Below are positions 8,040 to 16,922 of a DNA stretch of 38,372 bases, one piece after another. Source of the DNA: an uncultured beta proteobacterium (lineage in GTDB: Bacteria; Pseudomonadota; Gammaproteobacteria; Burkholderiales; Burkholderiaceae); the NCBI GenBank assembly GCA_903918115.1, contig CAIXDG010000154.1, forward strand, positions 1 to 38,372, written 5' to 3'. Under the pieces are notes generated by a model. The model was given only the letters and a program-made list of their open reading frames with translations. It ran no database searches and had not been told where the DNA came from. The position numbers and the translations under genes were made by a program. Numbering within the stretch: the stretch's first letter is position 1; every line of letters begins with the position of its first letter.

Positions 8040-8734
8040 GGGTTTCCAGCAGCCTTTGTTTGTGCCTGAGCGCGGGCGATTGCAGCGGCGATGATGGTGC
8101 GTTTGCGCTCAATCTCAATGAGCTCTGCGCTGGAATGCGCCTGGCTTAAATCTAATTCAGCCAACTTTGCTTGCGCTTTTAAGCTTAGGCGTGCTTGATT
8201 ATCGTTTTGCTCGCGGACTAAGCGCATTTCTCTTTGGTGATAGCGGCTGCGGGCCAAATCAGCAAGCGGTTGTGACCAGGCATCCCAACCCGTCCTTTCG
8301 CCTGTTACATCAATCATGCTGATGCAATCGACGGGACACGGCGGTACACATAAGTCACAACCCGTACACCATTCCGTGAGTATCACATGCATTTGTTTTG
8401 ACGCACCAACAATTGCATCGACCGGACAGGCTTGAATACATAAAGTACAGCCAATACATTGTTCGGGATGGATAAATGCCACGGCGCGTGGACGTTCTTT
8501 ACCATTGAGCGGGTTTAATTCGAGCTGCGGAACGGGGGCCTGAGGAAGATTGATTTCTAAAATACGCGTTAAGCGAGCAATACCTTCAGCACCACCGGGA
8601 GGACATTGATTGGGAGGGGCAGAACCTGTCGACATCGCCTCGGCATATCCACGGCAATTCGGAAAGCTACATTTAGTACATTGCGTTTGGGGCAATGCGT
8701 CTTCTAAAAGCGCTGCCAACTCCACTGCATTCAT
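8036..8734 (-). CDS. rsxB: RnfB/RsxB-like Fe-S protein without membrane anchor
   Basis: A 232-residue iron-sulfur protein resembling RnfB/RsxB of the Rnf electron-transport complex. Domains in order: a four-cysteine Fe-S domain (C19, C22, C27, C44), two [4Fe-4S] ferredoxin motifs (C93/C96/C99/C103 and C123/C126/C129/C133), then a charged, probably helical tail of about 80 residues. The hydrophobic N-terminal anchor found in E. coli RsxB is absent: the protein starts directly at the four-cysteine domain. None of rnfA, C, D, G or E is in the window. In E. coli nth closes the rsxABCDGE operon, and here too nth follows directly with a 4-base overlap. It may deliver electrons to Nth or another Fe-S protein, but that is inference. 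Confidence 0.88.
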   Translation of the reverse strand: MNAVELAALLEDALPQTQCTKCSFPNCRGYAEAMSTGSAPPNQCPPGGAEGIARLTRILEINLPQAPVPQLELNPLNGKERPRAVAFIHPEQCIGCTLCIQACPVDAIVGASKQMHVILTEWCTGCDLCVPPCPVDCISMIDVTGERTGWDAWSQPLADLARSRYHQREMRLVREQNDNQARLSLKAQAKLAELDLSQAHSSAELIEIERKRTIIAAAIARAQAQTKAAGNP

Positions 8735-8755
8735 GGCGAGACTAAGTGGGGCAAG

Positions 8756-10051
8756 TTACGTTACTTTGGCTGGCGCTTTGCTAGCACGTGGTCGCGTGGT
8801 ACGACGAGCATCTTCTTGTAAACGAATAAAAGCTTGAATTCGGGGATAAACCTTTTCACGCCAACGACGGCCTGAAAAAATTCCGTAGTGGCCAGCCCCC
8901 GATACTTCATAGTGGTCTTTTAGTTCGGTTGGAATGCTTTTACACAATTTATGCGCAGCGCGTGTTTGCCCGCTGCCAGATATGTCATCTAGCTCACCCT
9001 CGATAGTGAGGAGGGCGGTAGTTTTAATATCTTCAGGTTTAACAAGTTTGCCAGCGACTTCCCACGTGCCATTAGGCAAAGCAAATTCTTGAAACACCGT
9101 CTTAATCGTGTCTAAGTAATACTTCGCATCCATATCCAAGACCGCGTTATATTCATCATAGAATTTAATATGTTGTTTGGCATCTAATTCGTCGCCGCGC
9201 ACCAAATTTTGGAAGTAATCCCAATGGGATTGCAAATGATTCTGCGGGTTCATGGCAATAAATCCAGAGTGCTGCAAAAATCCTGGATATACACTTCGGC
9301 CAACACCCGGATTGGGTGGAGGTACTTTATAAATGACATGGCTCTTAAACCATTCATATGATTTTTTATCAGCTAATGAGTTCACCGCGGTAGGCGATTT
9401 ACGTGCATCAATGGGTCCGCCCATCATAATCATTGACAGCGGTAATGGCTCGCCTTGAGAAGCCATTAAAGCAATAGCTGCTAGGGTTGGCACGGTGGGT
9501 TGGCAAACTGAAATGACGTGCAATTTTTCGATACCAATATCACGCATAAAGTCTTGGATGTAATGCACATAGTCATCTAAACCAAAATCACCTTCGGTCA
9601 AGGGCACTTGGCGAGCATCGATCCAATCGGTGATGAAGACATTGTGATCTTGCAATAATGTTCGGACGGTGTCACGTAATAGGGTGGAGTGATGTCCCGA
9701 TAGTGGTGCAACCAATAAAATTGTCGGATCATGCTTCATCTGATTAATTACTTGCGCATCATCTGAATAGCGTTTGAATTGAATTAAGTTGCAAAATGGC
9801 TTGCTTACTTTAATTGCTTCATGAATGACTACTTCGCTGCCATAAGCCTGAATAGAGCGGATGCCAAATTCGGGTTTTTTATATTCTTTACCCAGCCGAT
9901 ACAGTAATTCATAACTTGCTGCCAAACGTTCCGACCCAGGAATTTTGGATAAGGGATTTGAGACATTCATGAAAGTATCGGCGGCAGCTTTGGCCCAAGA
10001 GCTCATCGGCAGTAAAAGTGCTTTTTGAAATTCGTACATTTGATAGAGCAT
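8756..10051 (-). CDS. phaZ: Intracellular polyhydroxyalkanoate depolymerase
   Basis: PhaZ mobilises stored polyhydroxybutyrate inside the cell. The 431-residue protein has the family's alpha/beta-hydrolase fold. The lipase-box-like SVCQPTVP contains Cys183, the same position as the catalytic cysteine of Ralstonia/Cupriavidus PhaZ1. The acid-histidine part appears as GELDDISG and GAGHYGIFSGRRWRE. There is no signal peptide, as expected for the intracellular type. The ATG at 10051 is preceded by AGGAGG with good spacing. It sits between the aminotransferase gene (28-base gap) and the RnfB-like gene (21-base gap) on the same strand. Presence implies that the organism makes PHB granules; synthesis genes lie outside the window. 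Confidence 0.95.
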   Translation of the reverse strand: MLYQMYEFQKALLLPMSSWAKAAADTFMNVSNPLSKIPGSERLAASYELLYRLGKEYKKPEFGIRSIQAYGSEVVIHEAIKVSKPFCNLIQFKRYSDDAQVINQMKHDPTILLVAPLSGHHSTLLRDTVRTLLQDHNVFITDWIDARQVPLTEGDFGLDDYVHYIQDFMRDIGIEKLHVISVCQPTVPTLAAIALMASQGEPLPLSMIMMGGPIDARKSPTAVNSLADKKSYEWFKSHVIYKVPPPNPGVGRSVYPGFLQHSGFIAMNPQNHLQSHWDYFQNLVRGDELDAKQHIKFYDEYNAVLDMDAKYYLDTIKTVFQEFALPNGTWEVAGKLVKPEDIKTTALLTIEGELDDISGSGQTRAAHKLCKSIPTELKDHYEVSGAGHYGIFSGRRWREKVYPRIQAFIRLQEDARRTTRPRASKAPAKVT

Positions 10052-10079
10052 AGGGCCTCCTGGCGACTAATATTAAGGC

Positions 10080-11282
10080 TTAGGCTGTTAAAACTTTAGC
10101 AATGGCTTGCGCTACTTTATCAATATTTTTGGTATTGAGAGCGGCAACGCAAATACGGCCAGTGGATAAAGCATAAATACTATCTTCTTCTTGTAATCGC
10201 TGCACTTGTTCTGGGGTTAGCCCCGAATAAGAGAACATACCTCGTTGTGCTTGAATGAAATCAAAATCTTGCTTTACTCCAGCAGCTTTCAGTTTTGCTA
10301 CTAGTTGGGAGCGCATGGTTTTAATGCGCAGACGCATCTCAGCCAATTCATCTTCCCACATTTTTCTTAATTCTGGCGAGTTTAAGATGGCAGCAACTAC
10401 TGCGCCACCATGGGTAGGTGGGTTTGAGTAATTTGTCCGAATCACCCGCTTTAATTGCGACAGTACGCGCGCTGATTCATCTCGACTTTGGGTAACGATC
10501 GAGATTGCACCTACTCGCTCACCGTATAAGGAAAAGGATTTTGAAAACGAACTTGAGACGAAAAACGACATGCCTGAGTCAGCGAATAATCGCACAGCTA
10601 TCCCATCTTCTTCAATGCCCGCTGCAAAGCCCTGATAGGCAATATCTAAAAATGGAATTAGGTCACGGGCTTTAAATAGACTGACCAATTGTTGCCATTG
10701 TGCAAGCGTGAGATCGGCGCCTGTCGGATTGTGGCAGCAGGCATGCAAGACGACTGCAGTCCGTGGCGGAAAAGACTCGAGAGATTGAACCATGCCAGCA
10801 AAATCGACCCCACGGGTTTTGCTATCAAAGTAGGTGTACTCCAGCACTTTAAAGTTGGCTGACTCGAAAATACCGCGATGATTTTCCCAGGTAGGTGCAC
10901 TAATTGCTGCCGGCACGTTGGGCTCTAAACGTTTAATAAAGTCGGCGCCCACCCTTAAGGCACCAGTTCCACCTAAACATTCCGCGGTGACCACGCGACC
11001 CTCTTTAAGGAGCGGTGAGTCTGCACCAAAGAGCAGTTTTTGTACTTCGGAGTTGTAGGCGTGGGGCCCTTCAATACGAATATAACTGCGTGGCGTGCGC
11101 TTGGCCACATGAGCCGCTTCGGCCTCAACTACCGCCTTGAGAACGGGAACTTTCCCCTCGTCTGTGTAGTAAACGCCCACGCCTAAATTGACTTTAGTTG
11201 GGTTTTTATCGGCCGTATAGGCTTCGGTGATGCCAAAAACGGGGTCTTTTGGGGCTAACTCAACAGAGGAAAACAGGGTCAT
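10080..11282 (-). CDS. tyrB: Aromatic/aspartate amino acid aminotransferase
   Basis: A 400-residue class I PLP-dependent aminotransferase of the AspC/TyrB subgroup, transferring amino groups between aspartate or aromatic amino acids and 2-oxoglutarate. The PLP lysine lies in SSSFSKSFSLYGERVG, the cofactor-binding NPTGADLT and the substrate arginine region near the C-terminus (STGRICVAALN) are present, and the start SSVELAPKDPVFGITEAY is typical. The choice between TyrB and AspC specificity cannot be made from sequence. The ATG at 11282 has a poor ribosome binding site. It is divergent from uvrB and appears to head the minus-strand cluster through phaZ, the RnfB-like gene, nth and the DUF1841 gene. 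Confidence 0.93.
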   Translation of the reverse strand: MTLFSSVELAPKDPVFGITEAYTADKNPTKVNLGVGVYYTDEGKVPVLKAVVEAEAAHVAKRTPRSYIRIEGPHAYNSEVQKLLFGADSPLLKEGRVVTAECLGGTGALRVGADFIKRLEPNVPAAISAPTWENHRGIFESANFKVLEYTYFDSKTRGVDFAGMVQSLESFPPRTAVVLHACCHNPTGADLTLAQWQQLVSLFKARDLIPFLDIAYQGFAAGIEEDGIAVRLFADSGMSFFVSSSFSKSFSLYGERVGAISIVTQSRDESARVLSQLKRVIRTNYSNPPTHGGAVVAAILNSPELRKMWEDELAEMRLRIKTMRSQLVAKLKAAGVKQDFDFIQAQRGMFSYSGLTPEQVQRLQEEDSIYALSTGRICVAALNTKNIDKVAQAIAKVLTA

Positions 11283-11366
11283 TGGATAACTATATTTCGG
11301 GTTAGGGGCTCAGGGTAAGGGACAGTAAAAACAGTTTTTCAAAGCATTTCGCCCAAATTGAAATAA

Positions 11367-11386
11367 AAACGGCAAAATCACCGTTT
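11367..11386. promoter_or_regulatory. Small inverted repeat in the tyrB-uvrB intergenic region
   Basis: AAACGG (11367-11372) and CCGTTT (11381-11386) form a 6-bp inverted repeat with an 8-base spacer in the divergent promoter region. It is not a LexA box (no CTGT-N8-ACAG seen). A role is uncertain and chance is possible. Confidence 0.2.
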
Positions 11387-11397
11387 GTGCAAAATTT

Positions 11398-13587
11398 GTG
11401 CTGCAACGCTTCACAGATGAAATGATAGCTGAGATGCCCCCCAAGTTACCTAAATCACCCAAATTAGCCAAGCAAGAGCCTGAGAGCCCCAACTTGCCTG
11501 AAAAGGGTAAAAGCATGGCATTTGTTGATGCCAGTCATGAGCTTGATCCTGCCAAGTTTGTTACTTTTCCTAATTCTCCCTATCAGCTGTATCAGCCTTT
11601 TCCACCTGCTGGCGACCAGCCTCAAGCAATTGAGGCACTGGTAAGTGGCATTGAGGATGGATTGTCATTTCAAACCTTGTTAGGCGTAACTGGCTCGGGT
11701 AAAACTTTTACGATGGCCAATGTCATTGCCCGAATGGGGCGCCCAGCCATTGTGTTTGCCCCCAATAAAACCTTAGCAGCACAACTGTATAGCGAATTCC
11801 GCGAATTTTTCCCCCGTAATGCGGTGGAATACTTTGTGAGTTATTACGATTACTACCAGCCCGAAGCCTACGTTCCCCAGCGTGATTTATTTATTGAAAA
11901 AGATTCTTCAATTAATGAGCATATTGAACAGATGCGTTTGTCAGCAACCAAAAGTTTATTAGAACGACGTGATGTCATTATTGTGGCTACAGTCTCGGCA
12001 ATTTATGGCATTGGTAATCCAGGCGACTATCACAGCATGGTCATGACTTTGCGGCCTGGTGACAAAATGAGTCAACGCGATATTGTGACCCGCTTAATTG
12101 CAATGCAGTATGAGCGTAATGAGGTGGATTTTCAGCGGGGTGTATTTCGGGTGCGTGGTGACACGATTGATATCTTTCCAGCAGAACATAATGAATTAGC
12201 AGTGCGCATTGAGCTCTTTGATGATGTCGTTGAAAGCTTGCAATTTTTTGACCCCTTAACCGGGCGCATAAAGCAAAAAATCCCTCGCTTTACGGTTTAT
12301 CCAAGCTCGCATTACGTGACACCACGAGCGACAATTTTGAAAGCCATTGAGACGATTAAAGTCGAGCTACGTGAGCGCCTTGAAGAATTTGTGCAGGCCG
12401 GTAAATTAGTTGAGACCCAAAGATTAGAGCAACGTACCCGCTTTGATTTAGAAATGCTCAGCGAGCTGGGTTTTTGTAAGGGCATTGAAAATTATTCCCG
12501 TCACCTCTCTGGCGCGGCACCTGGTGAAGCTCCACCTACTTTGGTGGATTATTTGCCGCCCGATGCGCTCATGTTTTTGGATGAAAGCCATGTACTTATT
12601 GGCCAATTCAATGGCATGTATAACGGTGATCGCTCGCGTAAACAAACTTTAGTTGAGTTTGGCTTTCGTCTGCCTTCGGCGCTGGATAACCGCCCGCTTA
12701 AATTTCCTGAGTTTGAAACCAAAATGCGTCAAGCCATTTTTGTTTCGGCGACACCAGCCGATTATGAAAAAGGTAAAACAGGCCAAGTCGTTGAGCAAGT
12801 TGCTCGGCCAACCGGCTTAGTAGATCCCGAAATTGAAGTCTTACCTGCTAGTACCCAAGTAGATGATTTATTAATGCAAATTTCGGCGCGCGTGAAAGTC
12901 AATGAGCGGGTTTTGGTAACGGTATTAACCAAGCGAATGGCAGAACAATTAACCGACTATTTAGCGGATAACGGGGTGAAGGTGCGTTACGTGCATTCAG
13001 ACATTGATACGGTCGAGCGAGTCGAGATCATCCGTGATTTACGTTTGGGTGCTTTTGATGTATTGGTCGGCATTAATTTATTGCGTGAAGGTCTGGATAT
13101 TCCCGAGGTCTCTTTGGTCGCGATTTTGGATGCGGACAAGGAAGGTTTTTTGCGTTCCGAGCGCAGCCTGATACAGACCATTGGACGGGCGGCACGCAAC
13201 ATTCGCGGCAAAGCGATTTTGTACGCCGACAAAATGACCGACTCCATGCGGCGCGCCATCGGCGAAACTAATCGGCGCCGTGAAAAGCAGGTGGCTTTTA
13301 ATACCCTGCATGGCATTGAGCCCAAGGGCGTGAGTAAGCGTATTAAAGACATCATTGACGGGGTTTATGACGTCGGTGAAAAGCGGAGCGAGTTCTTGGT
13401 AGCCGAAGAACGCGCCCGCTATGAGAGCTTAAGTGAAAAGCAATTATCCTTAGAAATCAAGAGCTTAGAGAAGCAGATGAATGCTGAAGCTAAAAATCTA
13501 GAATTTGAGAAGGCCGCCGCGACCCGCGACCGCTTAACTAAAGTCAAAGAAATGGCCTTTGGTGCCCTTTCTAATGATAGGCTTTAG
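11398..13587 (+). CDS. uvrB: Excinuclease ABC subunit B
   Basis: UvrB is the damage-verifying helicase-like subunit of nucleotide excision repair. Motifs in order: Walker A GVTGSGKT, the beta-hairpin [12 protein letters not shown], the DEAD-like MFLDESH, helicase motif [16 protein letters not shown], motifs [18 protein letters not shown] and [10 protein letters not shown], and the C-terminal UVR domain (about the last 40 residues). The start is uncertain: GTG 11398 and ATGs at 11422, 11434 and 11515 are all in frame. The ATG at 11515 gives 690 residues, close to other UvrB proteins, and the extra 39 residues before it are proline- and lysine-rich with no known role. I kept the longest frame as the outer limit; the core assignment is certain. 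Confidence 0.96.
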   Translation: MLQRFTDEMIAEMPPKLPKSPKLAKQEPESPNLPEKGKSMAFVDASHELDPAKFVTFPNSPYQLYQPFPPAGDQPQAIEALVSGIEDGLSFQTLLGVTGSGKTFTMANVIARMGRPAIVFAPNKTLAAQLYSEFREFFPRNAVEYFVSYYDYYQPEAYVPQRDLFIEKDSSINEHIEQMRLSATKSLLERRDVIIVATVSAIYGIGNPGDYHSMVMTLRPGDKMSQRDIVTRLIAMQYERNEVDFQRGVFRVRGDTIDIFPAEHNELAVRIELFDDVVESLQFFDPLTGRIKQKIPRFTVYPSSHYVTPRATILKAIETIKVELRERLEEFVQAGKLVETQRLEQRTRFDLEMLSELGFCKGIENYSRHLSGAAPGEAPPTLVDYLPPDALMFLDESHVLIGQFNGMYNGDRSRKQTLVEFGFRLPSALDNRPLKFPEFETKMRQAIFVSATPADYEKGKTGQVVEQVARPTGLVDPEIEVLPASTQVDDLLMQISARVKVNERVLVTVLTKRMAEQLTDYLADNGVKVRYVHSDIDTVERVEIIRDLRLGAFDVLVGINLLREGLDIPEVSLVAILDADKEGFLRSERSLIQTIGRAARNIRGKAILYADKMTDSMRRAIGETNRRREKQVAFNTLHGIEPKGVSKRIKDIIDGVYDVGEKRSEFLVAEERARYESLSEKQLSLEIKSLEKQMNAEAKNLEFEKAAATRDRLTKVKEMAFGALSNDRL

Positions 13588-13634
13588 ATCTCCAGCCCTG
13601 CTTAGTACAATGGAGATGGGTTAAATAACCCTTT
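13588..13634 (+). terminator. Probable uvrB terminator region (two hairpins)
   Basis: Directly after the uvrB stop, ATCTCCA (13588-13594) pairs with TGGAGAT (13611-13617) across a 16-base loop. A second hairpin follows, GGGTTA (13618-13623) with TAACCC (13626-13631), then TTT. The U-run is short, so termination may be partial. Confidence 0.4.
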
Positions 13635-13648
13635 GAAAAAGAAGGTAA

Positions 13649-13672
13649 AGCTTGAGCAATTTAGTCGGGTAT
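13649..13672 (+). promoter_or_regulatory. Type 1 IscR-binding site, upstream copy
   Basis: CTTGAG at 13651, TTAGTCGG at 13661 and TAT at 13670 match the form of type 1 IscR sites found before iscR in E. coli and relatives. A -35-like TTGAGC (13652) with GATAAA (13675) 17 bases on could be the promoter it covers. The [2Fe-2S] form of IscR would repress the operon here. Confidence 0.75.
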
Positions 13673-13677
13673 CTGAT

Positions 13678-13702
13678 AAACTTGAGTAGATTAGTCGGAT
13701 AT
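13678..13702 (+). promoter_or_regulatory. Type 1 IscR-binding site, downstream copy
   Basis: CTTGAG at 13681, TTAGTCGG at 13691 and TAT at 13700 repeat the upstream site exactly 30 bases later, so both lie on nearly the same DNA face (about three helical turns). A TTGAGT at 13682 could serve as a -35 element. It lies about 50 bases before the iscR start. Confidence 0.75.
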
Positions 13703-13752
13703 AAGCTATTCGACTATGAGCTGTCCATAGCAACCCACAACATAGGTGATTT

Positions 13753-14322
13753 ATGAGACTTACAACTAAAGGTCGTTTTGCAGTAACAGCAATGATTGAT
13801 TTGGCTTTGCGTGAAGCGCATGGCCCTGTAACTTTGGCTGGTATCAGTCAACGACAGAAAATTTCACTCTCTTATCTTGAGCAGTTATTTGGCAAGTTAC
13901 GTCGTTTTAACATCGTGGAAAGTACCCGCGGGCCGGGTGGCGGCTATACCTTGGCGCTAAAGGCCGAGCAAATTAGCGTTGCCGATATTATTGTCGCGGT
14001 TGATGAGCCCCTTGATGCCACACAATGCGGTGGTAAAGGTAACTGCCATAACGAAGAGGATCATCTGGGTCGTTGTATGACGCATGATCTATGGACTAAT
14101 CTGAACGCCAAAATGGTTGAGTACCTAAATTCAGTTAGCCTGCGTGATCTCATGCAACAACAAGAAGGCCGTGGAGTTATCCTGCACGATTTGCGCGATA
14201 AGAAAATTAAGGTGAACGAAGCAAAGCCAAGTAAGTTGGCTCCTGCAAAAACACTGAAACCCGAAGTTGCCCCCAAGCGACATATTGTGAATTCAGTTTT
14301 TAATTTAGCAGGACAAAATTAA
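13753..14322 (+). CDS. iscR: Fe-S cluster-sensing repressor IscR (Rrf2 family)
   Basis: IscR senses cell Fe-S status through its own [2Fe-2S] cluster and represses the isc operon. The 189-residue protein begins with the Rrf2 winged helix (MRLTTKGRFAVTAMIDLAL), has the recognition region ISLSYLEQLFGKLRR, and carries three cluster cysteines. They are spaced C-x5-C-x9-C, against C-x5-C-x5-C in E. coli, so there is a short insertion before the third cysteine; the following MTHDLW keeps the expected histidine. The tail of about 40 residues is lysine- and proline-rich. Two type 1 sites upstream support autoregulation. The gene heads the isc operon with a 61-base gap to iscS. Confidence 0.96.
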   Translation: MRLTTKGRFAVTAMIDLALREAHGPVTLAGISQRQKISLSYLEQLFGKLRRFNIVESTRGPGGGYTLALKAEQISVADIIVAVDEPLDATQCGGKGNCHNEEDHLGRCMTHDLWTNLNAKMVEYLNSVSLRDLMQQQEGRGVILHDLRDKKIKVNEAKPSKLAPAKTLKPEVAPKRHIVNSVFNLAGQN

Positions 14323-14383
14323 TCTACCTCTAACTAACATTGAATTTATCTAACGAATACTATTTTTAGAACATATAAACGCC

Positions 14384-15643
14384 ATGAATGCCCCTGAAAG
14401 TCGAGTTTTGCAACCTGTATCTCTGTTTAGTCCAAAGCACTTCCCGGTCTATATGGATTACTCAGCTACAACGCCTATTGACCCTCGCGTGGTTGATAAG
14501 ATGTTGCCCTATTTGCGTGAGCAATTTGGGAATGCAGCGTCGCGAAGCCATGCATTTGGTTGGGCGGCAGAAGAGGCGGTTGAAGAGGCGCGTGCTGAGG
14601 TGGCTAAGTTGGTACATGCAGATCCGCGTGAAATTGTTTGGACTAGTGGCGCGACTGAAAGTATTAACTTAGCCCTAAAAGGTGCAGCCCATTTCTACCA
14701 AGAAAAAGGGAAGCACATTATTACGGTGAAAACAGAGCATAAGGCTACCTTAGATACCTGCCGCGAGCTTGAGCGCGAAGGTTTTGATGTTACCTATTTA
14801 GATGTTTTGCCAAGTGGTTTAATTGATTTTGCCCAATTAGAAGCAGCCATGCGTCCGGATACGATTTTAGTTTCGGTGATGTTTGTGAATAACGAAATTG
14901 GCGTTGTGCAAGATATTCCCCGCATTGGCGACTTAACTCGTTCACGTGGAGTTATTCTGCATGTCGATGCGGCCCAGGCAACCGGCAAAGTCGAGATTGA
15001 TCTAGAGAAATTAAAAGTGGATTTAATGAGCTTCTCAGCGCATAAAACGTATGGACCCAAGGGAATGGGTGCTTTGTTTGTGCGGCGTAAGCCGCGGATA
15101 CGGATTGAGGCGCAAATTCATGGCGGTGGTCATGAGCGCGGCATGCGCTCAGGCACTTTACCGGTTCATCAAATTGTTGGCATGGGCGAAGCATTTCGAA
15201 TTGCGCGCATTGAAATGATTGAAGAAAATAAACGGATTCGGGCTTTGCGTGATCGTTTACTAGCTGGATTGAAAGATATTGAGGAAGTCTATGTGAATGG
15301 CGACATGGATCAGCGCGTAGCCCATAATTTAAATATTAGTTTTAATTATGTCGAAGGTGAATCGATGTTGATGGCCTTAAAAGATATTGCTATCTCTTCA
15401 GGCTCGGCTTGTACTTCAGCCTCACTTGAGCCATCGTATGTATTGCGTGCCTTAGGGCGTAATGATGAATTAGCGCACAGTTCTATTCGCTTTACGATTG
15501 GCCGCTTTACCACCGAAGAGGAAGTTGATTTCACGATTCAATTGGTGAAAGAAAAAATTGCCCGTTTACGTGAGCTTTCGCCTTTATGGGAAATGTTTAA
15601 AGACGGTATTGATATCAGTACCATTCAGTGGGCTGCTCACTAA
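14384..15643 (+). CDS. iscS: Cysteine desulfurase IscS
   Basis: IscS takes sulfur from cysteine, using PLP, and passes it as a persulfide to IscU and other acceptors. Family signatures: [15 protein letters not shown] near the N-terminus, [10 protein letters not shown] with the PLP lysine, and the mobile loop [15 protein letters not shown] with the catalytic cysteine. At 419 residues it is about 15 longer than E. coli IscS, the excess being an N-terminal segment before [11 protein letters not shown]. The ATG at 14384 is the only upstream ATG that fits, though its ribosome binding site is weak. It is second in the operon, with iscU 13 bases downstream. Confidence 0.97.
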   Translation: MNAPESRVLQPVSLFSPKHFPVYMDYSATTPIDPRVVDKMLPYLREQFGNAASRSHAFGWAAEEAVEEARAEVAKLVHADPREIVWTSGATESINLALKGAAHFYQEKGKHIITVKTEHKATLDTCRELEREGFDVTYLDVLPSGLIDFAQLEAAMRPDTILVSVMFVNNEIGVVQDIPRIGDLTRSRGVILHVDAAQATGKVEIDLEKLKVDLMSFSAHKTYGPKGMGALFVRRKPRIRIEAQIHGGGHERGMRSGTLPVHQIVGMGEAFRIARIEMIEENKRIRALRDRLLAGLKDIEEVYVNGDMDQRVAHNLNISFNYVEGESMLMALKDIAISSGSACTSASLEPSYVLRALGRNDELAHSSIRFTIGRFTTEEEVDFTIQLVKEKIARLRELSPLWEMFKDGIDISTIQWAAH

Positions 15644-15656
15644 TTAAGGAAATAAC

Positions 15657-16040
15657 ATGGCATATAGCGACAAAGTAATCGATCATTATGAAAATCCACG
15701 CAATGTGGGCTCATTTACTAAGGGCGACGATCAAGTCGGCACGGGTATGGTGGGTGCTCCAGCCTGCGGAGATGTGATGAAGTTACAAATTCGGGTGAAC
15801 GAGCAGGGCATTATTGAAGATGCAAAATTTAAGACTTATGGCTGTGGCTCTGCCATCGCCTCTTCATCGTTAGTGACCGAATGGGTCAAAGGGAAGACTT
15901 TAGATCAGGCGCTGGAAATTAAAAATTCCTTAATCGCTGAAGAATTGGCTTTGCCTCCCGTTAAAATTCATTGCTCGATCTTGGCTGAAGATGCAATTAA
16001 AGCCGCTGTTAAAGATTACAAAGATAAACACCCGGCATAA
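15657..16040 (+). CDS. iscU: Fe-S cluster assembly scaffold IscU
   Basis: IscU is the scaffold on which the isc machinery builds [2Fe-2S] and [4Fe-4S] clusters. The 127-residue protein has the three cluster cysteines in GAPACGDVMK, YGCGSAIASS and IHCSILAEDA, and the conserved aspartate after the first cysteine. The LPPVK motif recognised by HscA is present just before the last cysteine, in agreement with hscA and hscB being in the same operon. A good ribosome binding site (AAGGAAAT) precedes the ATG. Confidence 0.98.
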   Translation: MAYSDKVIDHYENPRNVGSFTKGDDQVGTGMVGAPACGDVMKLQIRVNEQGIIEDAKFKTYGCGSAIASSSLVTEWVKGKTLDQALEIKNSLIAEELALPPVKIHCSILAEDAIKAAVKDYKDKHPA

Positions 16041-16055
16041 ATTAGGTAAAAGCAA

Positions 16056-16379
16056 ATGGCGATCACTCTCACTGAAAAAGCAGCAGCCCACGTAGTTCAT
16101 AACATTGAAAAGCGTGGCAAAGGCTGTGGCTTGCGTTTAGGTGTGCGTACTACCGGTTGTTCGGGCTTGGCTTATGAGCTTGAATATGTAGATGAGGCGG
16201 CGCCTGAAGATCAAATGTTTGAATCGAATGGCGTTAAGGTGTTTGTAGATCCAAAGAGTTTGGCTTATATCGATGGTACCCAGCTTGATTTTGTGCGTGA
16301 GGGTTTGAACGAGGGGTTTAAGTTCCAAAATCCAAACGTGAAAGACGAGTGTGGTTGTGGCGAATCTTTCCGCGTCTGA
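16056..16379 (+). CDS. iscA: Fe-S cluster assembly protein IscA (A-type carrier)
   Basis: IscA is an A-type carrier that helps form and deliver [4Fe-4S] clusters. The 107-residue protein has the three invariant cysteines, one in [11 protein letters not shown] and two in the C-terminal DECGCGESF. It lies 15 bases after iscU. Its 3' end overlaps the likely hscB start by about 29 bases, so translation of the two is probably coupled. Confidence 0.97.
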   Translation: MAITLTEKAAAHVVHNIEKRGKGCGLRLGVRTTGCSGLAYELEYVDEAAPEDQMFESNGVKVFVDPKSLAYIDGTQLDFVREGLNEGFKFQNPNVKDECGCGESFRV

Positions 16380-16884
16380 TAATTACTTCCAGTTTTTTGG
16401 TTTGACTCCGCAATTCCAAGTGAATTTGGCTGGGCTCGATCAAGCCTATTTAGCGATCCAAAAAGAAGTTCATCCAGATCGTCATGCTCGTGGAACAGAT
16501 AGCGAGCAACGTTTAGCCATGCAGATGGCCACCTTAGCCAATACGGCATATCAAACTTTAAAAAATCCGATTAAACGCGGCCTTTACTTATGCGAATTAC
16601 ATGGTGTAGATGCGCAGTTAGAAACCAATACAGCTATGCCAGCAGCATTTTTATTGCAACAAATTGCGTGGCGAGAAAAATTAGAAGAACATGAAGATGA
16701 CTTAAATGCTTTGGCTAATTTAAGTGCTGAAGTAAATGCGTCTTATCAAGCTACTATTTCAGAGCTTATTGAGGCAATTGATCGGGCTGGAAACTATATT
16801 CGTGCTGCAGAGTTGTTACGCGGTTTACTGTTTATCGATAAATTTGCTACCGAGCTCGACGATGTCACTGCCGATTTAGCATGA
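16351..16884 (+). CDS. hscB: Co-chaperone HscB (J-domain protein)
   Basis: HscB is the J-domain partner that brings IscU to HscA and stimulates its ATPase. The J domain (about residues 10-80) contains the HPD motif in EVHPDRHA, and the C-terminal helical part includes [18 protein letters not shown]. Total length about 177 residues fits the family. No ATG is available near the N-terminus: the start must be GTG at 16351 or 16357, both inside the iscA 3' end; the second would give [15 protein letters not shown], close to the usual beginning. Overlap with iscA implies coupled translation. Confidence 0.94.
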   Translation: MVVANLSASDNYFQFFGLTPQFQVNLAGLDQAYLAIQKEVHPDRHARGTDSEQRLAMQMATLANTAYQTLKNPIKRGLYLCELHGVDAQLETNTAMPAAFLLQQIAWREKLEEHEDDLNALANLSAEVNASYQATISELIEAIDRAGNYIRAAELLRGLLFIDKFATELDDVTADLA

Positions 16885-16922
16885 GCAACTCCATTTTTAA
16901 TTAAGAATACTGACAATTATTT

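Noticed and set aside
11283-11400. LexA (SOS) box before uvrB
   Set aside because: CTGT-like pieces occur but no CTGT-N8-ACAG pair with correct spacing was found.
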